From: Calditrichota bacterium
GTDB taxonomy: Bacteria > Calditrichota > Calditrichia > RBG-13-44-9 > J075
Length of the DNA: 7,330 nucleotides
Assembly: GCA_024275555.1 (NCBI GenBank)
Contig: JAJRYW010000294.1
Coordinates: 1-7,330 of the forward strand
Direction: 5' to 3'
Numbering within the stretch: position 1 is the stretch's first letter; the number at the start of each line of letters is the position of its first letter. Position numbers and translations under genes: made by a program. The notes under the pieces were generated by a model, which saw nothing but the letters and a program-made list of their open reading frames with translations, searched no databases and was not told where the DNA came from. Below are positions 1 to 5,926 of the stretch, in pieces.

Positions 1-177
1 AAAGAATTCAATTTCCCCAGTAGACTATTGTTACTTTTTTCCTTTTTCCGGCAAAAATATAGCCATGCCGCCCGGGTAAATCAAGCTGAAAGCCTTTTTG
101 AGAGAAGCATGAAGCCGCCGCCGGAACAGGTTGTTAATTGATCTTGCAGATTTACCGGGAATCTCTTTAATTAGGCC

Positions 178-1932
178 ATGCGCAACCAGACAACCCGGCC
201 GTCCGCCTCTTCCTCCCGCCTTACCCTCAAAGTGATCCTGGTGTCGGTGGGCCTCTCGCTCTTCCTGCTGGCCAGTTCCAGCTACATCGCGCTGAAAATC
301 GGTGCGCTTCCCTGGCCGATTGTTTTTTCGGTGATCATGTCCGGCGGTTTGCTGACCCTGTTTTCGTCCCGGCGAAACCGTCCCGGGGTGCATCAGATCA
401 ACATTGCCCAGGCCGGGGCCAGCGTGGGCGGGCTGGTTGCCGCCGGTGTGGCATTTACCCTGCCGGGCGTCCTCTATCTGAATCAAACCAAAGGAACCCA
501 CATCGACCCGCCCGATCCCTGGATGCTGGGCGTTTTGATTGCCCTGGCCGGTGTCTCCGGGGTGCTGCTCTCCCTGCCGCTGAAAACCACTTTTATAGAC
601 CGGGAAAACTTGCCTTTTCCGGCCGGGACAGCCGGCGCGGAGTTGCTTAAATTAGGCAAAACCGGGGGAAGCCAATTAGCGAGTATTACCGCAGTAGGCA
701 GCGCCGCGGCAATTTTTGCCCTGTTGCGGGAGCTGTATTTCCCCGCCTCTGCAACCACCCTGACCGTCCTCATCCCGCTGGGCGTCTACCTGACTTTGCT
801 GCCCATGCCCCTGGCGGTCGGGAGCGGATATATCCTGGGGCCGCGGGCCAGCCTGTCCTGGTTGGCCGGTGCGGCCGTGGGCTGGTTGGGCATTATTCCC
901 CTGCTGATTCACCGGCAATGGGAGTTCCCGCTCGCCCGCTCTTTTACCCAGAACCTGGGCATGGGGATGGTTTTAGGCGCCGGCATCGCCTTTCTGGTTG
1001 CCTATGTGCTGCCGCGCATCAAGGCCATCATCGTCCCGCTGCTAAAAACGGAACGCCGCTACCTGGTCGTGCTGCCCTTCGTTTCCTGCCTGGCCGCACT
1101 GGCGTTGAACATGGCCGGGGCGCCCTGGCTGGCGGCGCTGCTCACTATTGCCGGAACCTGGCTGATGGTGGCCGTGGCCGCACGCATGACCGGCGAGACC
1201 AACATCAATCCCCTGGAGCAGTTTGGCATCTTTATCGGTTTGCTGATTGCCTTGCTCTTTCAGGCCCTGGAGTTCGAACTTTCCCTGTGGTCATCTTTTT
1301 TGATTGTCATCTTTGTCAGCGTGGCTACCGCCGTGGCCGGGGATGTGGGGCATGATTACAAATCCGCCCAGATTATCGGCACCGATTTCCGCTCGATTGT
1401 TGCTATCGACCTGATCACCGCAGCGGTTGCCGGCTTTGCCGCCCCGTTTGTTTTCGAGACCATCCGCGCCGGTTTTGCCGAACAGCTTTTTACCGCGGAT
1501 ATGCCGGCCCCGCAAGCCCGGATGGTGGCCGGAAGCATTTTGGGGTTTGCTTTTCCGGCGGTTTTCTGGAGCGGATTTACCATCGCCTTTGTCGGCGAGA
1601 TGGTCAACCAGCAGCTCCCGGAGCGTTTCCGCAACCGCTTTTTGATTATGCCGTTTGGAATTGGGGTGTTCCTGGGGTTGGGGTTTGCCCTGCCCATTGC
1701 CGCCGGTTCGCTGATCCGCATGTATATCGACGGCCGCAAACCGCACCTGTACCACCTGGGCTTATTAATTGCCGCCGGGGTGATGGGCGGCGAAGGCATC
1801 GCCGGGTTTATGAACGGGGCCTTGGTCAGTGCAGGGCTGCCCGGGCCGGAAGGCAGTGCAATACTGATAGCGGTTTTCCTGTTCCTGGGGATCGCCGCGC
1901 TGATCCGCCAAATCCGCCCTCGCCAATCCTGA
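178..1932 (+). CDS. OPT-family oligopeptide / metal-chelate transporter
   Basis: This is an inner-membrane secondary transporter of the oligopeptide transporter (OPT) superfamily, whose members import small peptides or peptide- and siderophore-like metal chelates, usually with protons. The 584 residues are strongly hydrophobic and can hold roughly 14-16 membrane segments from about residue 17 to 577. Family-like marks are ENLPFPAGTA (143-152), the polar TNINPLEQFG stretch (341-350) within a membrane region, DYKSAQIIGTDFRS (393-406), and a glycine-rich GGEGIAGFMNGAL near the C-terminus (537-549). The length fits bacterial members. ATG 178 is the first possible start, because an in-frame TAG lies at 172-174. 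The upstream TTAGG is a poor ribosome-binding site and sits very close to the ATG, so translation may be weak or unusual. The gene converges on lgt with 8 bp between stops and no visible terminator. The family call is firm; the substrate cannot be read from sequence. Confidence 0.9.
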   Translation: MRNQTTRPSASSSRLTLKVILVSVGLSLFLLASSSYIALKIGALPWPIVFSVIMSGGLLTLFSSRRNRPGVHQINIAQAGASVGGLVAAGVAFTLPGVLYLNQTKGTHIDPPDPWMLGVLIALAGVSGVLLSLPLKTTFIDRENLPFPAGTAGAELLKLGKTGGSQLASITAVGSAAAIFALLRELYFPASATTLTVLIPLGVYLTLLPMPLAVGSGYILGPRASLSWLAGAAVGWLGIIPLLIHRQWEFPLARSFTQNLGMGMVLGAGIAFLVAYVLPRIKAIIVPLLKTERRYLVVLPFVSCLAALALNMAGAPWLAALLTIAGTWLMVAVAARMTGETNINPLEQFGIFIGLLIALLFQALEFELSLWSSFLIVIFVSVATAVAGDVGHDYKSAQIIGTDFRSIVAIDLITAAVAGFAAPFVFETIRAGFAEQLFTADMPAPQARMVAGSILGFAFPAVFWSGFTIAFVGEMVNQQLPERFRNRFLIMPFGIGVFLGLGFALPIAAGSLIRMYIDGRKPHLYHLGLLIAAGVMGGEGIAGFMNGALVSAGLPGPEGSAILIAVFLFLGIAALIRQIRPRQS

Positions 1933-1940
1933 ACGAAACG

Positions 1941-2732
1941 CTATTTTCCGCCCGGGGGCTGTTTCCACCCCCGCACCAGCAAGTAAACGCCGATCAGGAC
2001 AAAGGGGATACTCAGAATCTGGCCCATATTCAGCGCCATCCCGACTTCCCAGGTTTCCTGCACTTCTTTAAAAAATTCCACAAAGAAGCGAAAACCGAAC
2101 ACGGTGATCAGAAACAAACCGAACAGCACGCCCCGGCGATCCCGGACGGCCGGTTTTTGGTAGAGCCGGTAGAGCAGGTAGAAGATGGACAGGTAAGCCA
2201 GCGCCTCGTAAACCTGGGCGGGATGACGTGGAACGGGATTTTCCTCATAGCGGGGGAACAGCAGCGCCCAGGGCACATCGGTGGGCCGCCCGACAATCTC
2301 GGAATTAAACAAGTTGCCCATCCGGATAAAAAAACCGGAGAGAGCCACTACAATGGCAACCCGGTCGCCGATCCACAGGAAAGATTGACCGGTCTTTTTG
2401 TGCGAGTAATACCACAAGGCGGTCAGGATTCCCACAGCGGCCCCGTGACTGGCTAAGCCGCCCCGCCAGATCTTCAAAATTTCCAGGGGATTGCTGAGGT
2501 AGTAGCCGGGGTCGTAAAAAAGACAGTGTCCCAGTCGCGCCCCTATGATGGTTCCCAGGAAGACGTATAAAAACAGATCGTCCACATCGGTTTGAGGTTT
2601 TTTTTCCAGCGCAAAAAACCGGCGCATCAAGTGGTAGCCCAGCAAGAAGGAGATGATGAACATCAAGCTGTACCAGCGCAGTGCAAAAGGGCCAATCCGA
2701 AAAATCTCCGGCCCAATCGTCCATTCATTCAC
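1941..2732 (-). CDS. lgt: Prolipoprotein diacylglyceryl transferase (Lgt)
   Basis: Lgt transfers the diacylglyceryl group of phosphatidylglycerol to the lipobox cysteine of prolipoproteins, the first step of lipoprotein maturation in the inner membrane. The 263-residue product has the usual family length and about seven hydrophobic segments. Diagnostic stretches are WRGGLASHGAAVG (89-101), the Lgt signature RMGNLFNSEIVGRP (137-150), with the conserved Arg137, Asn140, Glu145 and Gly148, the PRHPAQVYE stretch (168-176), and RFFVEFFKE (215-223) near the end. The start is GTG at 2732-2730, supported by a GAGGA ribosome-binding site (complement of 2739-2743) 6 nt upstream; the nearby ATG at 2728 is out of frame. 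It lies 44 bp downstream of the HMA lipoprotein on the same strand, probably in one transcript, and both flanking lipoproteins are candidate substrates. The identification is secure. Confidence 0.97.
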   Translation of the reverse strand: MNEWTIGPEIFRIGPFALRWYSLMFIISFLLGYHLMRRFFALEKKPQTDVDDLFLYVFLGTIIGARLGHCLFYDPGYYLSNPLEILKIWRGGLASHGAAVGILTALWYYSHKKTGQSFLWIGDRVAIVVALSGFFIRMGNLFNSEIVGRPTDVPWALLFPRYEENPVPRHPAQVYEALAYLSIFYLLYRLYQKPAVRDRRGVLFGLFLITVFGFRFFVEFFKEVQETWEVGMALNMGQILSIPFVLIGVYLLVRGWKQPPGGK

Positions 2733-2776
2733 GGGATATCCTCACTATTTTTACGATTCCTGATCTGATTGCGGTG

Positions 2777-3109
2777 CTATTCGGTAGCGGGCATTTTGGC
2801 TTTATAGCCGACCTTCTCGATTGCAGCGATAATTTTTTCCGGGTTGATTTTAGCCGGATCAAAAGCCACCACGGCGGCGCTTTCTGCCAGGCTGACCTGG
2901 TGTTCGATTACTCCCTCGCAGTTTTCCAGCGCTTTATTTACTGCTTTGACGCAGTTTTCACAGGTCATCCCTTCCACTTGCAGGATTACCTTTTCAGAAG
3001 CTACGGTTTGCGCTGCTTGCTTCTCGGCAACTTTAGGAGCATCCCCCGAACACGAAGCGGCCATGATCATGCCGGCCAGGATCAATACTGTTAATAATGA
3101 TTTCATCAT
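2777..3109 (-). CDS. Heavy-metal-associated (HMA) domain lipoprotein
   Basis: This is a small exported metal-binding protein of 110 residues. The N-terminus has a basic/hydrophobic signal (residues 3-18) ending in a lipobox-like AASC, so Cys20 is the probable lipidation site. A short linker (21-39) leads to one HMA domain (about 40-106) with the metal-binding loop GMTCENC, Cys50 and Cys53, of the MerP/CopZ/Atx1 fold, which binds Cu(I), Hg(II) or similar soft metals. A further cysteine, Cys64, lies in the domain. Two tandem ATGs (3109 and 3106) follow an AAAGGAG ribosome-binding site. The second, spaced 7 nt from AGGAG, is nearly as likely, giving 109 residues. A longer open frame extends upstream to 3658 but crosses non-coding spacer and the opposite gene, so I reject it. 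The gene precedes lgt by 44 bp. Its role as a periplasmic or outer-surface metallochaperone or sensor is inferred; the metal is unknown. Confidence 0.88.
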   Translation of the reverse strand: MMKSLLTVLILAGMIMAASCSGDAPKVAEKQAAQTVASEKVILQVEGMTCENCVKAVNKALENCEGVIEHQVSLAESAAVVAFDPAKINPEKIIAAIEKVGYKAKMPATE

Positions 3110-3143
3110 TTGTCTCCTTTGCTTATCGGACATATTGCTGCAA

Positions 3144-3172
3144 AATGTAGGATGTTCGGATGATAAAAACAA
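3144..3172 (-). promoter_or_regulatory. Candidate promoter for the HMA lipoprotein-lgt unit
   Basis: On the minus strand, TTGTTT (complement of 3167-3172) is followed after 17 nt by TACATT (complement of 3144-3149), a moderate match to a sigma-70 -35/-10 pair. It ends about 34 nt before the first ATG of the HMA gene, a sensible distance. The match is partial (3 of 6 and 4 of 6 consensus bases), and the host may use a different promoter consensus, so this is only a candidate. Confidence 0.3.
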
Positions 3173-3304
3173 GCCCCAAGCCAATCGGCCGAATGTTGCA
3201 CCGTTGCAGAGCGAACTTCCGAAAAAAGCATTGTATTTGCCCCGCTCCAAATTTAGTTTTCCGACGCTTAGACCAATCGGGGAACGAGAAGCTTCCTTGT
3301 TAAG

Positions 3305-3370
3305 TATTGCCGCGAAGCTCGCAAAGAAACTACCGATAAAAAACCAGGACATCGTGCGAAGACACGAAAC
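3305..3370 (-). repeat. Possible dispersed intergenic repeat element
   Basis: Read on the minus strand this stretch contains TTTCGTGTCTTCGCACGAT and, further on, CTTTGCGAGCTTCGCGGCAA. These resemble short sequences that recur between genes in many environmental bacterial genomes. The TTTCGTGT word recurs at 5075-5082 in the other long spacer of this window. Only one full copy is present here, so its status as a repeat rests on recall of the motif style and not on a genome comparison. Confidence 0.3.
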
Positions 3371-3408
3371 GTGCAGGGAAATCACCTGCTGAAAATTTAG
3401 CAACCCCT

Positions 3409-3441
3409 TTTTTGCCTTCTTAACCTCTTTCACGGCAAAAA
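3409..3441. repeat. Inverted repeat upstream of the gluzincin gene
   Basis: TTTTTGCC (3409-3416) and GGCAAAAA (3434-3441) are perfect 8-bp inverted copies separated by 17 bp, ending 30 bp before the ATG at 3472. The position would suit an operator or a leader hairpin. AT-rich 8-mers can pair by chance, and no poly-T follows the hairpin on the plus strand, so it is not a good intrinsic terminator for plus-strand transcription. Confidence 0.3.
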
Positions 3442-3471
3442 TGTAAAAAAAAACAACCGGGAAGGAATTGA

Positions 3472-4956
3472 ATGAGAATCCGCCAGTTCCAATCGATATT
3501 ATTGTTGACGTTGCTGGGAGTGTTTTCCTGCTTTTCTCCCAGCCCGCAGAAAACAGCGGCAAATCTCGAAGAGGCCAATCGCCAATTGCTGACGGCGCTG
3601 ATCCATGACGCCGCCGAAAAAAATGAGCTGATCCATCCCCGGGCTTATCAGTCCGCACAGCGTCTCGGGATACACTATCCTTCCCGCCCCGACAAGTTCT
3701 GGCTCCTCTACCCGATTGATGAAACGGTGATCGCCCGTTTCCTCGACAAGGAGGAAGCGCCCCGCTTTGAGATGGTCTCCGACGACGGAGAATACCAGGT
3801 CAGCCGGTTTTTATTCCCCAAAGATTCTCTGAAACTCCGCTTTTATTGGAAGGACGGCCAGCTAATCGCCCCGGTGGATTATTACACCCGCGATTGGCAG
3901 GTTATAAAGACCCGCTACTTCCAGTTCCGCATCAGCGATCCGTCCCGCTATCATCCTTACGCGGCGGCGCAACTGGATTCTTTTGTGGAAGAGATGCTGG
4001 AGCGGCTGCACGTTCCCGAAGAGGAAAGGCGGCGGCTGGAAAAGCGGAAAATTGTCTACTGCCTGGCCCGGGACGCCGATGAGGTGCAGCAGTTAAGCAG
4101 CTTCCCGGTGCGGGGCGTCTACCTGCTGGGGAATGATTACATCGTCTCCTTCTTTAATTGCCACCGGCATGAGGTTGCCCATCTGTTAATCAACTACGCC
4201 TTGAAAAACGCACCGCTGTATGTCTATCCTTTTTTACAGGAAGGATTTGCTTCCGCGTGGGGCGGCCGGGGAGATCAAGCCCCCGCGGTGATCGGCGATG
4301 TCGGGGTGTTTCTGGAGACAAGCGGTTTTTTAAGCTACCGGCAACTTTTCAATGTCGGCAATTTCCGTTCCCTGGACCCCTCCCTGAGCTATCCGGTCGC
4401 CGCTGTTTACAACCGCTTTTTAATGAGCCGCTGGGGGACGAAGGCTTACCTGGAATTCTATACGGCGCACAGCGCCGCCAAAGACGCCGCTCTTCCCCCT
4501 GTTACGCCGGCAGAATTACCGGAAGAGGCCGCCTTTAAGACATTTTTAAAGGAAACGGCGCAGCAGGTGCAGATCAGCGCTTTTCCGGAGAAGCCTCCCG
4601 GCAAGCCCTTAATTGAAGCGCACTGGGGCGCAGTGTGGGCCGATTCTCTTTTTTACTACTTCCGCCTGCGCGGCAGCATTCGTCTCCGGCCGGAACATCC
4701 ACACCCGGGATTTGTCAGTGCGGAATTCCGGGAGGTCTTTCCCGATCTCCGCTACAGCGGGGAACAATATGTCCTGAGCGTCAGCGAGGATGAGGTCAAG
4801 CTGTTCAACTTTTACACGGCTGTTTTACAAGCGTTCTATGCCCGGGGACTAAGCACCGCTCCCTGGCCGATTCGCAGCGATGACGGAATGTATCAATTCC
4901 GCCTGCGCCGGGAAACGTTGCCGGAGAACCTCGCCGAATTTATTGTTTCCCAGTAG
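3472..4956 (+). CDS. Lipoprotein with HExxH...E gluzincin metallopeptidase signature
   Basis: This 494-residue exported protein has a hydrophobic signal (about 6-19) ending at GVFSC, so Cys20 is the likely lipidated residue and a substrate for the neighbouring Lgt. A region of unknown function (about 30-170) leads to HEVAH at 233-237, followed 19 residues later by Glu257 in FLQEGFASAWGG. This is the HExxH...E zinc-site layout of gluzincins, as in M1 and peptidase-MA-like families, with His233, His237 and Glu257 as predicted zinc ligands and Glu234 as the catalytic base. A later segment, AVYNRFLMSRWGTKAYLEFY (311-330), resembles the helix after the active site in MA-like peptidases. The C-terminal 110 residues are unrecognised. 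The start is ATG 3472, with GAAGGA at 3461-3466 as the ribosome-binding site, 5 nt away. It is probably an envelope-anchored zinc peptidase. Substrate and precise family are unknown, and activity is not proven. Confidence 0.8.
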   Translation: MRIRQFQSILLLTLLGVFSCFSPSPQKTAANLEEANRQLLTALIHDAAEKNELIHPRAYQSAQRLGIHYPSRPDKFWLLYPIDETVIARFLDKEEAPRFEMVSDDGEYQVSRFLFPKDSLKLRFYWKDGQLIAPVDYYTRDWQVIKTRYFQFRISDPSRYHPYAAAQLDSFVEEMLERLHVPEEERRRLEKRKIVYCLARDADEVQQLSSFPVRGVYLLGNDYIVSFFNCHRHEVAHLLINYALKNAPLYVYPFLQEGFASAWGGRGDQAPAVIGDVGVFLETSGFLSYRQLFNVGNFRSLDPSLSYPVAAVYNRFLMSRWGTKAYLEFYTAHSAAKDAALPPVTPAELPEEAAFKTFLKETAQQVQISAFPEKPPGKPLIEAHWGAVWADSLFYYFRLRGSIRLRPEHPHPGFVSAEFREVFPDLRYSGEQYVLSVSEDEVKLFNFYTAVLQAFYARGLSTAPWPIRSDDGMYQFRLRRETLPENLAEFIVSQ

Positions 4957-5314
4957 CCTACTAAACATGCGAAAAAACGCGAAAGATGATAAACCAAAGT
5001 AGCCCCGGTTGCCTGAAATTAAAAGAGCTAATAGCCAACAGCTAAAGGCTAATAGCTCAATTTAGGTTTGTGCATTTCGTGTATTTGGCAGGCAGAACAG
5101 GAATGTCCGGCAAACCAAATTCCATCTCCCGGCGGCCCTCTTCCGCTAAAGTTCTCCGGGCAGCTTTACGACAATTGTATCATTCGGCCAGGGCCGATGG
5201 AGTTGGGAAGGGAGAAACCGTCATTTCAATCGCACGCTTACCTGATTGGCCCGGTTTCCTCCCACAAAGACAGAATAAAGGGACAAGTTGTTAAACCGAA
5301 AGGAGATCGGTGAT
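4957..5314. other. Intergenic spacer between the gluzincin and FN3-like genes
   Basis: This 358-bp spacer lies between two plus-strand genes. It holds a degenerate heptamer repeat (5027-5061), a TTTCGTGT word at 5075-5082, and a small imperfect hairpin (5181-5199, TCGGC/GCCGA stem). No strong terminator follows the gluzincin stop. Two overlapping short open frames start near 5070, but they lack good ribosome-binding sites, use many rare-type codons and resemble no known protein, so I do not call them. The last part, ending in AAAGGAG at 5299-5305, is the leader of the FN3-like gene. No riboswitch class is recognised. Confidence 0.55.
5027..5061 (+). repeat. Degenerate heptamer tandem repeat (GCTAATA-type, five units)
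   Basis: Five consecutive 7-bp units can be read: GCTAATA, GCCAACA, GCTAAAG, GCTAATA and GCTCAAT. Units 1 and 4 are identical, 21 bp apart. The outer parts also form a near-perfect inverted repeat, GAGCTAATAGCC (5025-5036) against GGCTAATAGCTC (5047-5058), with 11 of 12 positions complementary. The array is outside coding sequence. Its function is unknown. Confidence 0.6.
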
Positions 5315-5797
5315 ATGAAACGGGTATTGTGGATTCCATGTATCTTAATGGGGGGAGTTGCCAGTGTACTGGCCCAGGCGCCGGCGCCCGCCCCGCCCGC
5401 CGCTGCGGCCAAAATAAATCCGGCGGCGCCGGCCGGTCAAAACGCCCCGGCGATGGTGTTTTCCGGAGACCCGCGCGAAATTCCCATCATCACGGTGGAG
5501 GATTTCCGCGCCGGGTGGGAAAACGACCGCGTGCACCTGGAATGGACTACCGCTACCGAATTTCAGAGCGAGCGGCTTTTCCTGGAGCGCAGCGAGGATA
5601 ACCGGGTCTTCACCATAATCAGCGAATTTGCCGGGCAGGGCGTCAAAGCCTCGCCAACCGTTTACCGTTTTGATGACGGCATGGTGCGCCCGGGGGCGTT
5701 GTATTACTACCGATTGGTTAGTCAGAATGCCGAAGGGGAAATCTCAGTGCATCAAACCATTTCCAGTTCCCCTCCGATTGCCCAACCTCTACGGTGA
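5315..5797 (+). CDS. Small secreted protein with a fibronectin-III-like domain
   Basis: This encodes a 160-residue exported protein. A signal peptide (1-20) ends in SVLA, with likely cleavage before Gln21, and is followed by an Ala/Pro-rich linker (21-46). A beta-sandwich domain (about 59-150) shows the pattern VHLEWTTATEF (73-83), FLERSEDNRVFTII (89-102), YRFDD (117-121) and YYYRLVSQNAEGEIS (130-144). This order is typical of the FN3-like module found near the C-terminus of many secreted FCB-group proteins, where it often precedes a type IX secretion sorting domain. Here no sorting domain follows; the protein ends soon after the module. The start is ATG 5315, with AAAGGAG at 5299-5305 spaced 9 nt; an in-frame TTG at 5288 is less likely because it lies upstream of that site and would bury the signal peptide. 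A strong terminator follows. It is probably a structural or binding protein; no catalytic motif is seen. Confidence 0.82.
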   Translation: MKRVLWIPCILMGGVASVLAQAPAPAPPAAAAKINPAAPAGQNAPAMVFSGDPREIPIITVEDFRAGWENDRVHLEWTTATEFQSERLFLERSEDNRVFTIISEFAGQGVKASPTVYRFDDGMVRPGALYYYRLVSQNAEGEISVHQTISSSPPIAQPLR

Positions 5798-5818
5798 TTT
5801 TTTGATACAGCAAGCCAG

Positions 5819-5858
5819 CCCGGTTTCCGGAGATGTTCCGGAGACCGGGTTTTTTATT
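5819..5858 (+). terminator. Intrinsic terminator after the FN3-like gene
   Basis: A 13-bp stem is formed by 5819-5831 (CCCGGTTTCCGGA) and 5837-5849 (TCCGGAGACCGGG), with one G-U pair and a 5-nt loop GATGT. It is followed by six T residues (5850-5855) and then ATT. It begins 21 bp after the stop of the FN3-like gene and isolates the next gene as a separate transcription unit. Confidence 0.92.
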
Positions 5859-5869
5859 GTACCGCGGCG

Positions 5870-5901
5870 TTTGGTTTTTGAAGCGAGTGGGATTACTTTT
5901 A
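5870..5901 (+). promoter_or_regulatory. Candidate Bacteroidota-type promoter for the SWIM/SNF2 gene
   Basis: TTTG (5870-5873) is followed after 20 nt by TACTTTTA (5894-5901), matching the Bacteroidota -33/-7 pattern TTTG / TAnnTTTG except for the last base. It lies between the terminator and the ATG at 5927, where a promoter is expected. The call depends on the host belonging to that lineage, and such AT-rich patterns occur by chance. Confidence 0.35.
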
Positions 5902-5926
5902 GCTAATGTCTAATTGGAGGAAGAGC

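Larger units (their letters stand above)
3110..3471. other. Divergent intergenic spacer between the HMA and gluzincin lipoprotein genes
   Basis: This 362-bp spacer separates two divergently transcribed lipoprotein genes and must hold both promoters. I see a candidate minus-strand promoter (3144-3172), a stretch resembling a dispersed intergenic repeat (3305-3370), and an inverted repeat (3409-3441) just upstream of the plus-strand gene. Open frames cross it on both strands, but they have no ribosome-binding sites or recognisable protein features, and they run into neighbouring genes in the wrong frame. No riboswitch or RNA gene is recognised. Confidence 0.6.

Noticed and set aside
31..501. 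Minus-strand open frame of 156 codons at the left end
   Set aside because: It mostly overlaps the OPT transporter in antisense, with low-complexity Gly/Arg/His-rich translation and no ribosome-binding site.
2844..3392. Plus-strand open frame of 182 codons across the HMA gene and spacer
   Set aside because: It is antisense to the HMA domain and continues into non-coding spacer; no motif is visible.
2777..3658. The HMA frame extended upstream to a 293-residue protein on the minus strand
   Set aside because: The extension crosses the intergenic spacer and 187 bp of the opposite-strand gluzincin gene, has no domain, and would bury a good signal peptide and lipobox. The AAAGGAG site directly before 3109 fixes the start.
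5068..5313. Two overlapping short plus-strand open frames in the spacer before the FN3-like gene
   Set aside because: Neither has a properly spaced ribosome-binding site. Codon use differs from the real genes, they contain repeat-like sequence at the start, and the products look like nothing known. A small protein cannot be fully excluded.
5100..5314. Possible riboswitch (cyclic-di-GMP type) suggested by GGCAAACC near 5108
   Set aside because: The remaining conserved parts of the GEMM motif and its second stem are not found, and no other class fits.
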